Shown here in pieces: positions 43,411-52,451 of a stretch of DNA of 62,717 nt (positions within the stretch are counted from its first letter, which is position 1; every line of letters starts with the position of its first letter). Source of the DNA: Pseudomonadota bacterium (GTDB taxonomy: Bacteria; Pseudomonadota; Alphaproteobacteria; Rhizobiales; Rhizobiaceae). Position numbers and translations under genes: made by a program. The stretch is taken from NCBI GenBank assembly GCA_023390055.1, contig JAEWDP010000005.1, positions 1-62,717 of the forward strand. Reading direction: 5' to 3'. The notes under the pieces are model-generated. The model saw only the letters and a program-made list of their open reading frames with translations, had not been told where the DNA came from and did not search any database.

Positions 43411-44609
43411 CGTTCCGTAACCACTGCGATCAGGGGAACAGCAATCATTGCAACGATGCTGGCACCGGCGAAGAACAAGCTATAGCCGAAGGTGTTTGCG
43501 ACCTGTCCTGCGATCACACCACCAATCATGCTGACGAGAGCGTCCATGCACTGGAACAGTGTAAAGTCTACGCCAGCCTGGCGAGGATCGGACCAGCGCA
43601 TGAACTGCGCATAAAGAGCAACAAACCCAAATGCCATGATGGCTGATGTACTCAAAATCGCCAAACTAATCAGAGCTGCTATTGGAGGTGCATCAGCCCA
43701 GCCAGCAATGGCAAACAGGAAGAGCGCGCTTGACTGCAAAACGAGTGCAAGGATCAGGATCGGGCGGATCCCCCACATCCTGACACAGGCACCACCGACG
43801 AGTGCCGCAGCCGATCCAACCAACAGGCTCGAGACACCGTTCAAGATCCCGATCGTTTTGAGATCGAGGCCGGCATCGATCAAAAAGGGCCCTATCATTC
43901 CTGTTGCCGTCTTTTGTGCGACAACGAACACAGCCGCGGTGACAAGCCCCCGCCGAAGAAGAGGGCGGCGAATTGCATGTACCAGAGATGGTACATGTTC
44001 GCGTTTTTCTTCCGGCATCCGGTTGGCAATGCCCATAAGAAACGGCAGCCCGAGAATGACCAGAATACCAGCCATGAACCAGGTGGCAATCTGCCAGTTG
44101 TAGGTGCCCGCAAGATAGAGAAAAAGGCCACCGCCCAGCGCCGCACCAAGATAGGCCCCGCCAACCTGTGCTGCGTTTGCCCACCCGTGATGCTCCCTGG
44201 CAAGGCTTTGCACCGCAAAACCGTCGCAAGCGATATCAACTGTCGAGGCGGCCAAGGCAACGAGCGACAGGATGGCGAGGACCGGCAGTGGATTGCCTGG
44301 GTCAAGCTTTCCCAGGAACAGCAGGCCGACGATGGATGCCAGTCCCCCAGCGATTACAATGACACCGGAACGGTTGCGGCCAAATGGCGGCAACCGATAG
44401 CGTTCGATTGCGGGCGCCCATAGAAATTTGAGTACCCATGGCAGTGCGATCAGCGAAACAAGGCCGATCCGGTCGAGAGAAACACCGGCATCACGCATGA
44501 CAGCTGGAAGACCGGCCCAGGTAATGCCGCCAATAACACTCTGGGCAATATAGAGGCCGCCAATTCCAGAAAGCAGAACTGCCGTTGATGGTTGTTGAGC
44601 GTTGCCCAT
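43407..44609 (-). CDS. RhtX/FptX-type MFS siderophore importer
   Basis: 400-residue 12-helix MFS protein related to RhtX and FptX, which take ferric-siderophore across the inner membrane without an ABC system. The ATG at 44609 (MGNAQQPSTAVL) shares a base with the TonB receptor stop (TGATG), so translation is coupled. Family features include IAQSVIGGITWAGLPAVMRDAG and AASTVDIACDGFAVQSLA. Coupling with a siderophore receptor supports the importer role over the AmpG-like muropeptide permeases it also resembles. The exact siderophore is unknown. Confidence 0.85.
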   Translation of the reverse strand: MGNAQQPSTAVLLSGIGGLYIAQSVIGGITWAGLPAVMRDAGVSLDRIGLVSLIALPWVLKFLWAPAIERYRLPPFGRNRSGVIVIAGGLASIVGLLFLGKLDPGNPLPVLAILSLVALAASTVDIACDGFAVQSLAREHHGWANAAQVGGAYLGAALGGGLFLYLAGTYNWQIATWFMAGILVILGLPFLMGIANRMPEEKREHVPSLVHAIRRPLLRRGLVTAAVFVVAQKTATGMIGPFLIDAGLDLKTIGILNGVSSLLVGSAAALVGGACVRMWGIRPILILALVLQSSALFLFAIAGWADAPPIAALISLAILSTSAIMAFGFVALYAQFMRWSDPRQAGVDFTLFQCMDALVSMIGGVIAGQVANTFGYSLFFAGASIVAMIAVPLIAVVTER

Positions 44610-46729
44610 CAGAAACGGTAACGCAGGCTTGCGTAGACTGATCGGCCTTCTTCCCAGTAGCAATTTCCAGCACTGCAGGTCGGCTTTTGCGCGTCGAAGA
44701 CATTCTTTGCGTTGACTTGCAGCATCAGGCCTTCAAGGTCCGGATTGCTGTATCCAAAGTTGTAGGACACTGCCGCGTCGACAAAAACGCGGTCCTCGTT
44801 CTTGAACGAATTGGCGTCGTCACCGTAACTTTCACCGACGTAACGGAGACCGCCACCTAGACCAAGGCCGGCAAGGGGGCCATTTTCAACGAGATAATGT
44901 CCCCAAAGTGAAGCGATATGGTTGGGGGTTGCGGAGAGCTCGTTTCCGACGGTTCCGGTCGCACCCTTTTCGATCTTCATGCGCATATAGGTGTAGGATG
45001 CGATTAGGCTGAATCCGTTGTCGAATGATGCGTTTGCTTCTAATTCAAGTCCACGCGAGTTCAGATCAAGCTGCCGTTGAATCTGATTGCCGGCTGTATC
45101 GAATGTGCCATCGAACACGACCCCGTCAGTCTGATCGATGTTAAAGAAGGCAGCGCTGAGAACGGCATTTGCCTCCGGGATTTCGTATTTTACGCCAATT
45201 TCGAACTGTTCGCCTTTGGTTGGCTTCGCAACAGATCTTGTACCGTCATAATCATGAACGAACCCCATATTGGGAGAAAACGAGGTTGAGTAGTTCGCGT
45301 AAGGAGTAAGCCCCCAATCCGTGCGGTAGGAAAGACCGAGACGTCCGGAAAAGGCATTGTCGGACTGGTCGGATTTGATCGATGCCCAGTCAACACTTTT
45401 CGTGTCAATCCAGTCGTGTCTGCCGCTTAGAACAAGTGTCCAGCTGTTCCATTCGAGCTGATCTTGGAGATAGATGCCGTACTGGTTTACGCGCTGGCCT
45501 CCGACAAAGCCCGGGGATGCCAGTTTAATGTCCTCAACAGACACGTAGGAACTGGCAGAGTAGGCGTTGTAATCCGACCAGCCATAGTCAAACCCTGCAA
45601 TAGCGGTGTGCTGAACCTCTCCAAGATCAAACTCAAACTGCAAGACATTGTCGATTGCCAGGTTGTCGATAGTTTCCTTGTAGTGTCCCCACATGCGATC
45701 CGGGTATTGGCATCCATAGTAGGTTAATTCGTCTGGATGGGTGCAAAAGCCGTTGTATTTCAGGTCAGCATCCACTTTGCTGTAACGAACGTTTTGCCTT
45801 GCGGAGACAGTGTCATTGAACCGATGCTCGAATTCGTAGCCGACCCGAAATTGCCTGCTGTCGAAATCGTTCCACTCAGGATCGCCGGAATAGACGTTCG
45901 ATAGCTTTCCGAGGCTGGGATTGTGGAAGAACGCAGTCGAGCCGGTGACGGACTTGGAATATTCACCAAGAAGTGTGAGGCGTGTATCTTCGTCCGGCTT
46001 CCACGTGAAGGCCGGAGCGATATAGGCCTTATCGTCAGAATAGCCGTCGAGGTGGGTGTCGCTCTTGCGTCCAAGCGCTGTCAGTCGATAGAGGAATGTC
46101 TCCTCTTCGTTGACCGGCCCCGAGAAATCGAATGCTGCCTGATAACGGTCATGTTGGCCAATACCGACTTCGACCTCCCGGAATGGTACGTCCTTCGGGC
46201 GCTTTGTAACGATGTTGACCAGGCCGCCCGGGCCGCTCACACCATAGAGCGACGAGGCAGGACCCTTCAGAACCGTGAGGCCTTCAATGCCGTAAGGTTC
46301 TGTCTTGAACCAGGCCGAAGGTCCGTTGTACTGGCGAAGCCCATCACGGAAAATGCCGGTGTAATAAGCCGGAAATCCGCGCAGATAAAAGGCATCATAG
46401 CGACTGTCGAAACCAAAGGAGTTTGGATTGGCGCCAGCCGTATAGCTTAGCGCCTCGTTCAGTGTCCGCGGCCTCTGGTCCTCGATCTGGTCCTGGGTAA
46501 CCACGGAAATGGCCTGCGGGATCCTCGCCAGTGGTGTGTCTGTTTTCGTGCCGATCCGGTCGGATTTGGCGACATAGCCATCCTGCACGAGAATGTCGTC
46601 GCTCTCCGCTTCGATGGTGATGGTTTGAAGAACAGTCTCCTGCGCGGCAGCCGGTTGCAACTGTAGGATGAACGATGCGCCAGCCAGGAGAATCAGTCTC
46701 TGGTATCGAAGTTCTGAATTGATCCGCAT
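44609..46729 (-). CDS. TonB-dependent siderophore receptor
   Basis: 706 residues: signal peptide ending PAAAQ, a plug domain (SDDILVQDGYVAKSDRIGTKTDTPLARIPQAISVVTQDQIEDQRP; RDGLRQYNGPSAWFKTEPYGIEGLTVLKGPASSLYG) and a beta barrel ending YWEEGRSVYASLRYRF with terminal Phe. It resembles hydroxamate/ferrichrome-type receptors (FhuA/FhuE group). It imports a ferric siderophore across the outer membrane using TonB energy. The start at 46729 (MRINSELRYQ) is preferred; a longer TTG start is poor. A TGA-N9-TCA candidate iron box lies upstream. Confidence 0.92.
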   Translation of the reverse strand: MRINSELRYQRLILLAGASFILQLQPAAAQETVLQTITIEAESDDILVQDGYVAKSDRIGTKTDTPLARIPQAISVVTQDQIEDQRPRTLNEALSYTAGANPNSFGFDSRYDAFYLRGFPAYYTGIFRDGLRQYNGPSAWFKTEPYGIEGLTVLKGPASSLYGVSGPGGLVNIVTKRPKDVPFREVEVGIGQHDRYQAAFDFSGPVNEEETFLYRLTALGRKSDTHLDGYSDDKAYIAPAFTWKPDEDTRLTLLGEYSKSVTGSTAFFHNPSLGKLSNVYSGDPEWNDFDSRQFRVGYEFEHRFNDTVSARQNVRYSKVDADLKYNGFCTHPDELTYYGCQYPDRMWGHYKETIDNLAIDNVLQFEFDLGEVQHTAIAGFDYGWSDYNAYSASSYVSVEDIKLASPGFVGGQRVNQYGIYLQDQLEWNSWTLVLSGRHDWIDTKSVDWASIKSDQSDNAFSGRLGLSYRTDWGLTPYANYSTSFSPNMGFVHDYDGTRSVAKPTKGEQFEIGVKYEIPEANAVLSAAFFNIDQTDGVVFDGTFDTAGNQIQRQLDLNSRGLELEANASFDNGFSLIASYTYMRMKIEKGATGTVGNELSATPNHIASLWGHYLVENGPLAGLGLGGGLRYVGESYGDDANSFKNEDRVFVDAAVSYNFGYSNPDLEGLMLQVNAKNVFDAQKPTCSAGNCYWEEGRSVYASLRYRF

Positions 46730-46775
46730 AGTTTTTTGTCCCCGCGTGTGTGAGTTTTTACGCAAGTGACAAAGA

Positions 46776-46790
46776 TGACAACATTAGTCA
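46776..46790 (-). promoter_or_regulatory. Candidate RirA iron-responsive (IRO) box
   Basis: TGACAACATTAGTCA reads TGA-N9-TCA, the pattern known for IRO boxes bound by RirA in rhizobia. It lies about 47-61 bp upstream of the receptor start codon, with TATAAA just upstream on the minus strand as a possible -10. A regulator gene is not in the window. Confidence 0.5.
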
Positions 46791-46918
46791 AGTTTATATC
46801 GAGGGAATTCTTGTTCGAGAAATATCAAAAAGGCACTCCTTGTCTCACCTTTCGACTTGGACCATATCGTGACCATTTCTACAGATAGAAAAGCAAAGGA
46901 TCTGAAGGAGCGTATGTG

Positions 46919-47050
46919 ATGCGCGTGCCTGTGAGCGAGGCCAAAGGTCAACTCACCGAGCTGGTGAAGCGGACTGAAGCTGGCGACGACGAGCTGCTTC
47001 TTCATCTCCCTTATATGCGTTCCAGCACTGGCAAGGGATACACATCATAA
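46919..47050 (+). pseudogene. Remnant of a Phd/YefM-type antitoxin gene
   Basis: A 43-codon ORF, MRVPVSEAKGQLTELVKRTEAG then an unrelated tail. The first 22 residues match the N-terminal region of Phd/YefM antitoxins (short helix, SEAK-x-x-L-x-E-L-V-x-R-x-E-A-G). Full-length antitoxins continue with ITRHG-type sequence and run to about 80 residues; here the frame changes to DDELLLHLPYMR and stops. AAGGAG precedes the ATG at an ideal distance, so the original start is intact. No toxin gene follows; pdxJ comes next. It is most likely a decayed toxin-antitoxin module. Confidence 0.55.
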
Positions 47051-47139
47051 GTTTAGATGAACGGATCCATGAAAGCCATTGGCGTTCATGGACGGTATGG
47101 CATAAGCATGGATGCATCATTGCCGTCGGATCTGAAGTC

Positions 47140-47892
47140 ATGCCTGCAACACTCTCGGTCAACATCAACGCTATTGCCATGCTGCGTAACCGTCGCGATC
47201 TGCCATGGCCAAACCTTGAACATCTCGGACGTATTGCCCTGGAGGCAGGAGCAAGCGGCCTGACAGTTCATCCAAGGCCCGACCAGCGGCATATCCGTTT
47301 TTCCGACCTGCCTGTAATCAGGGCACTGATCGATGACGAATTTCCACAAGCGGAATTCAACATTGAGGGTTATCCGAGCGAAGAGTTCCTGGCCCTGTGT
47401 GAACGGACCGAGCCCGAGCAGGTGACGCTTGTTCCTGATGATCCGGAGCAGACAACATCAGATCATGGCTTCGATTTCAGGGCGCAAGGCGAAATTTTAA
47501 AGCCGATTGTTGCGCGCCTCAAGAAGAGGGGCATGCGGGTATCCCTCTTTGCAGATGGGGATGGTGATGAGGAGGCTGTACGACTGGCGAAGGCGACGGG
47601 CGCGGACCGGATAGAGCTCTACACCGGTCCCTATGGCGGCTGCTTCGACAATTCAACGCGTGCGGATGAGTTGGTCGAACTCCTGGGGCGCACGGCCGAT
47701 GCAGCACATGCGGAAGGAATGGGCGTCAATGCCGGCCACGACCTGACCGTTGCCAACCTTCCATTGCTGGTCAAGCGCATTCCCTATCTTAGTGAAGTCT
47801 CGATTGGTCATGGTTTGACCGCTGATGCGCTGGAATATGGAATGGCTAAGACAGTGCGCCGCTTCCGCCGCGCTTGCGGACAAAGTGTCTGA
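47140..47892 (+). CDS. pdxJ: Pyridoxine 5'-phosphate synthase
   Basis: 250 residues. PdxJ condenses 3-amino-2-oxopropyl phosphate with 1-deoxy-xylulose 5-phosphate to form pyridoxine 5'-phosphate. TIM-barrel features: SVNINAIAMLRNRRDLPWPNL, GLTVHPRPDQRHI, EFNIEGYPSEEFL, QVTLVPDDPEQTTSDHGFD, RIELYTGPYGG and VNAGHDLTVANLPLL. The end after about residue 245 is typical. No other vitamin B6 gene is beside it. Confidence 0.94.
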   Translation: MPATLSVNINAIAMLRNRRDLPWPNLEHLGRIALEAGASGLTVHPRPDQRHIRFSDLPVIRALIDDEFPQAEFNIEGYPSEEFLALCERTEPEQVTLVPDDPEQTTSDHGFDFRAQGEILKPIVARLKKRGMRVSLFADGDGDEEAVRLAKATGADRIELYTGPYGGCFDNSTRADELVELLGRTADAAHAEGMGVNAGHDLTVANLPLLVKRIPYLSEVSIGHGLTADALEYGMAKTVRRFRRACGQSV

Positions 47893-47980
47893 GGAGCCTT
47901 GCCTCAAGTCAGGCATCATGCCGGTCCACGGATTGCGGGCCAGACATGAGCGCCTGAAACGAGCATCAGCTCGCGTCTAC

Positions 47981-48697
47981 CTATGCTGCCGCACTGCCGG
48001 GCAAACTGTTGCGCAAGGCAAACTCGGTTGCAGCCATTGCATGGACTGTCGTTGAATCGATGCCGGGAAGGGGAAGGTCGTCCGGATCAAGAAGGAGGCA
48101 GATTTCCGTGCAGCCGAGGATGATGCTGTCGGCACCTTGAGCCTTTGCACTTTCGATCAGAGATATCGCCGACTTGCGGGAGGTATCGCGCACTACGCCG
48201 GCGCAAAGCTCCTTGAAGATGATGTCATGCATCGTGGTCCGGCCCTCGTCATCGGGGACCATCACGTCAATACCGGATCTGCGCATGCGATCCGCATAAA
48301 AGCCATGCTCCATCGTATAGCGGGTCGCAAGCAGCAGAGGCCGCTTCAATTGCCGGGCCCTGAGCGCATTTGCCGTTTCATCGATGATATGGATCAGGGG
48401 GATGCCAGTGCTTGCTTCGACCTCCGGCGCGACAAGGTGCATCGTGTTCGTGCAGATCAGGGCACATTGGGCACCAGCGGCTTCCAGCCGCTTGGCGCTC
48501 TGCGCCAGTGCCCTGGCTGCAAGGTCCCAACGACCAGCCTGCTGCAGGGCCACGATATCGGCAAAATTGACAGAATGGATGAGGATGTCGGCAGATGCGA
48601 GACCTCCGAGCCGTTCTCGTACCTGTTCATTGATGATGCGATAATAGACCGCTGTGCTTTCAAAGCTCATGCCGCCAATCAGGCCGATCGTCTTCAT
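47981..48697 (-). CDS. Aspartate/glutamate racemase family protein
   Basis: 238 residues. The fold start is MKTIGLIGGMSFESTAVYYRIIN; the two catalytic cysteines are in ALICTNTMH and ILGCTEICLLL, the pattern of aspartate racemases (YgeA-type). It could make D-aspartate or racemise another amino acid. The start at 48697 is the family one. It is divergent from an Lrp/AsnC regulator gene, 149 bp apart, and the pair suggests amino-acid-dependent control of the racemase. Confidence 0.9.
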   Translation of the reverse strand: MKTIGLIGGMSFESTAVYYRIINEQVRERLGGLASADILIHSVNFADIVALQQAGRWDLAARALAQSAKRLEAAGAQCALICTNTMHLVAPEVEASTGIPLIHIIDETANALRARQLKRPLLLATRYTMEHGFYADRMRRSGIDVMVPDDEGRTTMHDIIFKELCAGVVRDTSRKSAISLIESAKAQGADSIILGCTEICLLLDPDDLPLPGIDSTTVHAMAATEFALRNSLPGSAAA

Positions 48698-48813
48698 ATC
48701 AAGGCTCCCTGGTAATGACAGGAAGACGATAGCGGCATACACACAGAAACAGGATGCAAATTTCCGCGCGGATATGCGATATCATGCATTCTGTTTGCGC
48801 CTATCATAAGTGA

Positions 48814-48832
48814 TGTGCATTTTTGATGCGCA
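48814..48832. promoter_or_regulatory. Candidate Lrp-type operator
   Basis: TGTGCAT-(5 bp)-ATGCGCA forms a near-palindrome (6 of 7 pairs) 14 bp before the Lrp/AsnC gene start, between it and the divergent racemase gene. Lrp/AsnC proteins bind such short, degenerate palindromes, so this is a plausible autoregulatory site. Confidence 0.45.
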
Positions 48833-48846
48833 GTGGAGGTATACCT

Positions 48847-49311
48847 ATGCTGGATGATCGCGACCGTCGTATCCTTGAATTGCTGCAGAAGGATGCGAGC
48901 TTGCCCGTGGCAGAGGTGGCAGGAAAGGTGGCGCTTTCGGCTTCAGCCTGTTCTCGCCGTATCCAGAGGCTCGAGGAGGCAGGATATATACTGCGCAGGG
49001 TCGCCGTGCTTGATCGCGAAAGCATCGGTGTTCCGACAACCGTTTTTGCATTGATCAAGACGGCACATCATTCGGATGACTGGGTGGAGGCCTTCAAAAC
49101 GGCGATTGGCGACATAGGTGAGATCGTCGAAGCCCACAGATTGACCGGCAGCTATGACTACATCCTCAAGGTGGTGCTGCCGCATGTCGAACATTACGAT
49201 GTCGTCTATCGTCGACTGGTCAAGCGGATTGAACTTTTTGATGTCTCCGCCTTTATCTCGATGGAAGTATTGAAAAGCGGCCAGTCTCTGCCGGTCGACC
49301 ATGCCCGGTAG
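48847..49311 (+). CDS. Lrp/AsnC family transcriptional regulator
   Basis: 154 residues. N-terminal helix-turn-helix: LDDRDRRILELLQKDASLPVAEVAGKVALSASACSRRIQRLEEAGYI; C-terminal RAM effector domain: FALIKTAHHSDDWVEAF...VEAHRLTGSYDYILKVVLP. These proteins bind amino acids and switch adjacent metabolic genes. It follows a good GGAGG site (start 48847). The divergent aspartate racemase gene is its probable target. Confidence 0.92.
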   Translation: MLDDRDRRILELLQKDASLPVAEVAGKVALSASACSRRIQRLEEAGYILRRVAVLDRESIGVPTTVFALIKTAHHSDDWVEAFKTAIGDIGEIVEAHRLTGSYDYILKVVLPHVEHYDVVYRRLVKRIELFDVSAFISMEVLKSGQSLPVDHAR

Positions 49312-49678
49312 GGTCCTGGATCAGGGCCAGATCGATGGCGCAGGGCCTCCGGCCTTCCAATGAAATACCCGAAGTTGAATTGATTGAACGGGTTAAATGG
49401 AAGCAACTGCGCGCCATGTTTTCGACGTTGATTGCAAACCAGCAGACCGAAAGACAATGGGCTGTTGTTTCTGGCCGCAATATGAATTGCGATGACGAGC
49501 CGTGATGACCGACCTCGCAAACCTGAAGCAAAAACAAGGTCGTCATCCGCCGAAACTTGTGGTATCCAATAATCTTCTAAACATATTATAACAGTTCACG
49601 GCTGCGCGCTGCATATTCGATAATGAAACGACGAATGATCTGCTTTCAGTGGCTACTTCGACGAGTTCAGAGGCAAAT
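49312..49678. other. Upstream region of the NarK-like gene
   Basis: 367 bp. A GGCC-TCC-GGCC stem near 49347-49357 may terminate the Lrp gene. The stretch before the narK-type start is AT-rich (TAAACATATTATAACAG). I see no FNR/FixK box (TTGAT-N4-ATCAA) and no ORF to call. Confidence 0.4.
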
Positions 49679-50926
49679 ATGGCTAAGTCTCAAAGCATAT
49701 CCGTACTGATTGTTACTACCTGGGCATTTACTGTTTGCTTTGCCGTCTGGACAATGTTCGGGGTGATCGGAATTCCTTTGAGCGAGATTCTTGATCTCGG
49801 TTCGACTGAATTCGGATTGTTGACGGCGACGCCGATCCTGACCGGCGCCTTGTTTCGTCTTCCACTTGGTATCTGGACCGACCGATTTGGTGGCAGGATC
49901 ATCATGATGATCCTACTTGTCGGTTGCGCCGTTCCGCTTTGGCTCGCCGCTTATGCGACTGCCTTGTGGCAGCTTCTCCTCCTGGGATTGGCGCTCGGTC
50001 TGGTCGGAGCCTCGTTTTCGGTCGGAACACCTTATGTCGCACGGTTTTTTCCGAAGGAACGCCGCGGGTTTGCCATGGGTTTCTTTGGTGCCGGCACGAT
50101 CGGCGCTGCATTGAACATGTTCGTGGCGCCGCCACTGGTGGAAGTTTTCGGCTGGGAGTTCGTCCCTAAATTCTATGCCGTCACTCTCGTTGTAACCGCG
50201 GTTCTTTTCTGGGTGTTTTCCGCACCTGATCCGGGCACCGGGAAATCCGGCACGCAAACGATGAGGCAGCAACTTGCCGTGCTTCGGGACCTGCGGGTCT
50301 GGAAATACTGTCAGTACTACTCGATCGTCTTTGGCGGCTTTACCGCGCTATCGATCTGGGCTCCCCAGTATTTCAACAGCGAGTATGGGTTTTCTATCAC
50401 CCAGGCATCCTTGCTCGCCGCCTGTTTTGCGCTTCCCGGCGGTGCGTTTCGGGCTGTTGGCGGCTGGCTCTCGGATCGCTTCGGCGCACATAGTGTGACC
50501 TGGTGGGTACTGTGGGCCGCGTGGATCGTGCTGTTTGTTCTATCCTATCCGAGGACGGAAATGATCGTGCATACGGTCAACGAACCCGTCAGCTTTGCGA
50601 TTGCTTTACCCGCATGGCTGTTCACCGTCCTGCTCATGGTCCTTGGTGTTGCCTTTGCCTGCGGTATGGCCTCGACCTTCAAATATATTGCGGATGCCTT
50701 TCCAGACAATATGGGGACCGTCTCGGGGATTGTCGGTCTGGCAGGCGGATTGGGAGGCTTCCTTCTGCCGATCATGTTCGGGATCATCCTGGATTGGCTC
50801 GGGATCAATTCAAGCTGCTTCATGCTGCTCTTCGGGATAGTCGCGGTGTCGCTGATCCTGATCTATGTCACCGAGGTCAAGCGCGCGCCCCTGATGGGCG
50901 AGGGAGCCCAGCAGCCGGCGGAATAG
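49679..50926 (+). CDS. NarK/NasA-like nitrate/nitrite MFS transporter
   Basis: 415-residue MFS protein with 12 hydrophobic helices. It shows nitrate-transporter features of the NNP family: GIPLSEILDLGSTEFGLLTATPILTGALFRLPLGIWTDRFGGR and ARFFPKERRGFAMGFFGAGTIGAALN, with SGIVGLAGGLGGFLLP in the second half. NNP transporters import nitrate or exchange nitrate and nitrite. The start at 49679 (MAKSQSISV) follows GAGG. No nitrate or nitrite reductase gene is nearby, so its electron-acceptor or assimilation role is unresolved. Confidence 0.85.
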   Translation: MAKSQSISVLIVTTWAFTVCFAVWTMFGVIGIPLSEILDLGSTEFGLLTATPILTGALFRLPLGIWTDRFGGRIIMMILLVGCAVPLWLAAYATALWQLLLLGLALGLVGASFSVGTPYVARFFPKERRGFAMGFFGAGTIGAALNMFVAPPLVEVFGWEFVPKFYAVTLVVTAVLFWVFSAPDPGTGKSGTQTMRQQLAVLRDLRVWKYCQYYSIVFGGFTALSIWAPQYFNSEYGFSITQASLLAACFALPGGAFRAVGGWLSDRFGAHSVTWWVLWAAWIVLFVLSYPRTEMIVHTVNEPVSFAIALPAWLFTVLLMVLGVAFACGMASTFKYIADAFPDNMGTVSGIVGLAGGLGGFLLPIMFGIILDWLGINSSCFMLLFGIVAVSLILIYVTEVKRAPLMGEGAQQPAE

Positions 50927-51144
50927 CCTTTTGCAGCAGATGATCCTTGAAGCAGGGCAATGCGCGAATTCGGTAGCGGAACTTCCCTTCGCCGCGGCTT
51001 TCAGGCAAAGTTGTCAAGCGTGGCGCAGTTTTTGCACCTCGCCGCCCGCCCGTTCTTTTGCGTGAGCCCATCTTTCGATGGCATGCGGGCGATCGTCAAC
51101 GCATGATTTATTCGCTGCACCTTCGCCAAACACGTTTGAATGTC

Positions 51145-51164
51145 GTGTCACCGGAAGGTGACAC
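51145..51164. terminator. Perfect stem-loop with GGAA tetraloop
   Basis: GTGTCACC and GGTGACAC form an 8-bp stem closed by GGAA (a GNRA tetraloop on the plus strand), between the NarK-like gene and the convergent D,D-carboxypeptidase gene. No U-run follows. Terminator or mRNA-end structure is the likely role. Confidence 0.45.
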
Positions 51165-51187
51165 AGGCCATGCCGTCCGTCCCACAG

Positions 51188-52240
51188 TCATGAAGGCCTT
51201 GGAATAGGGATCGGCACGTCGACGCTGTCTGTCTTCTGCCAGGTCCTGATGACATGGACGCGGTCAGGTATATCGTCGCGCAGAAAGCTTTCGTGTCCGG
51301 CAAGACCCATCGGATAAAGCGCGTTCCGTTTTGCCTCATATTCTGCGCTTGCGTCGGTACAAAGGCGGATGCGCATGTCTTCCGGTTCCATTCCGGTCCT
51401 GTTTTCAAGATTGTCGACAAGTCCTGCCCCTGGGGCGAGCTCTCCATCAAAGGCTTTTGTGAGGAGCTTCGCAGATCGCTCGTTGCGTTCCCGTTCGGTC
51501 GTTGCCCCGAGGATGACCACCATGAGTCGCTTTCCTTGCCGTGTGGCAAGCCCGACGAAATTGCGGCCGGATGCGCAAAGAAACCCGGTCTTCAATCCGA
51601 CCGTGCCGTGAAAACGGGTCAAAAGCAGATTGTTTGACTTGATCTCCTTGCCGTCGATCGTGACCGAGGATGCCAGGAAGAAGTGCCGGTATTCGGGGAA
51701 TTCCCGGTCGATTGCCATTCCGAGGAGCGCGAGATCGCGCGCGGTCGTAAAGTTTTGACGGTCAAATAATCCGTTCGGGTTTGTAAACTGCGTGCCGGTC
51801 ATTCCAAGACGTGCCGCGGCATTATTCATCTTTTGCACAAATGCCTGCTCGTCGGTAGCAACGGCTTCTGCAAGGGCAACAGCAACATCGTTTGCCGATG
51901 CCGTAATCACGGCATAAAGTGCGTCCTCCAATGTCATCGCCCGACCGAACGCGAGATCGGATTCCAGGAAGTCCTGTTGTGTCGCGTTGCGTGTCATGAC
52001 CACAGGTGTCGTCAGGTCGACTTTGCCGGATCGGAGGGCCTCGAATACAACGAATGCCGTCATCAACTTGGTTGTTGATGCGGGGTACCACGGTGCCCCG
52101 GCGTCTTCCTGATAAAGAACCTGATGACTGGCGGTATCAACGACAAGCGCAGGTGTTGCACCCGCTGATGTGCACATGAGAAGGGATAAGGCAAAGCCCA
52201 ATCCTTTCCATGGACGTCCGGCCAATATGTTCATGGTCAT
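51188..52240 (-). CDS. D-alanyl-D-alanine carboxypeptidase
   Basis: 350 residues. A penicillin-binding protein of the PBP5/DacF type that trims the terminal D-Ala of peptidoglycan pentapeptides. Catalytic motifs: S55-T-T-K58, SAN in ITASANDVA, and KTG in TVGLKTGF. An N-terminal hydrophobic segment (about 11-28) is the signal. The C-terminal domain after about residue 270 has fewer hydrophobic residues and no clear amphipathic anchor helix. Start at 52240 follows GGAG with a 7-nt spacer; a second ATG at 52234 is possible. Confidence 0.92.
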   Translation of the reverse strand: MTMNILAGRPWKGLGFALSLLMCTSAGATPALVVDTASHQVLYQEDAGAPWYPASTTKLMTAFVVFEALRSGKVDLTTPVVMTRNATQQDFLESDLAFGRAMTLEDALYAVITASANDVAVALAEAVATDEQAFVQKMNNAAARLGMTGTQFTNPNGLFDRQNFTTARDLALLGMAIDREFPEYRHFFLASSVTIDGKEIKSNNLLLTRFHGTVGLKTGFLCASGRNFVGLATRQGKRLMVVILGATTERERNERSAKLLTKAFDGELAPGAGLVDNLENRTGMEPEDMRIRLCTDASAEYEAKRNALYPMGLAGHESFLRDDIPDRVHVIRTWQKTDSVDVPIPIPRPS

Positions 52241-52451
52241 GTCAGGTCTCCAGAGAAGAACGACCTAATGGCACGATGCTCCCTTGCAGCACAAGCATTT
52301 GCTGACACACGGCCATATGGACGGGTGATTATGGTTATCTGGTGGTCGCCCGCAACTCATACCGTGTCCTTTGACATGCAGAAGGGCATGCCCCGGACCG
52401 GCGATCTGCTGGTGTCAACGGTCCAAAAGCACAAGCCAGTATCGTGACCCG

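Noticed and set aside
46784..47005. 74-codon minus-strand frame opposite the antitoxin remnant
   Set aside because: The plus-strand remnant has an ideal ribosome site and a family-like N-terminus; the minus frame has neither.
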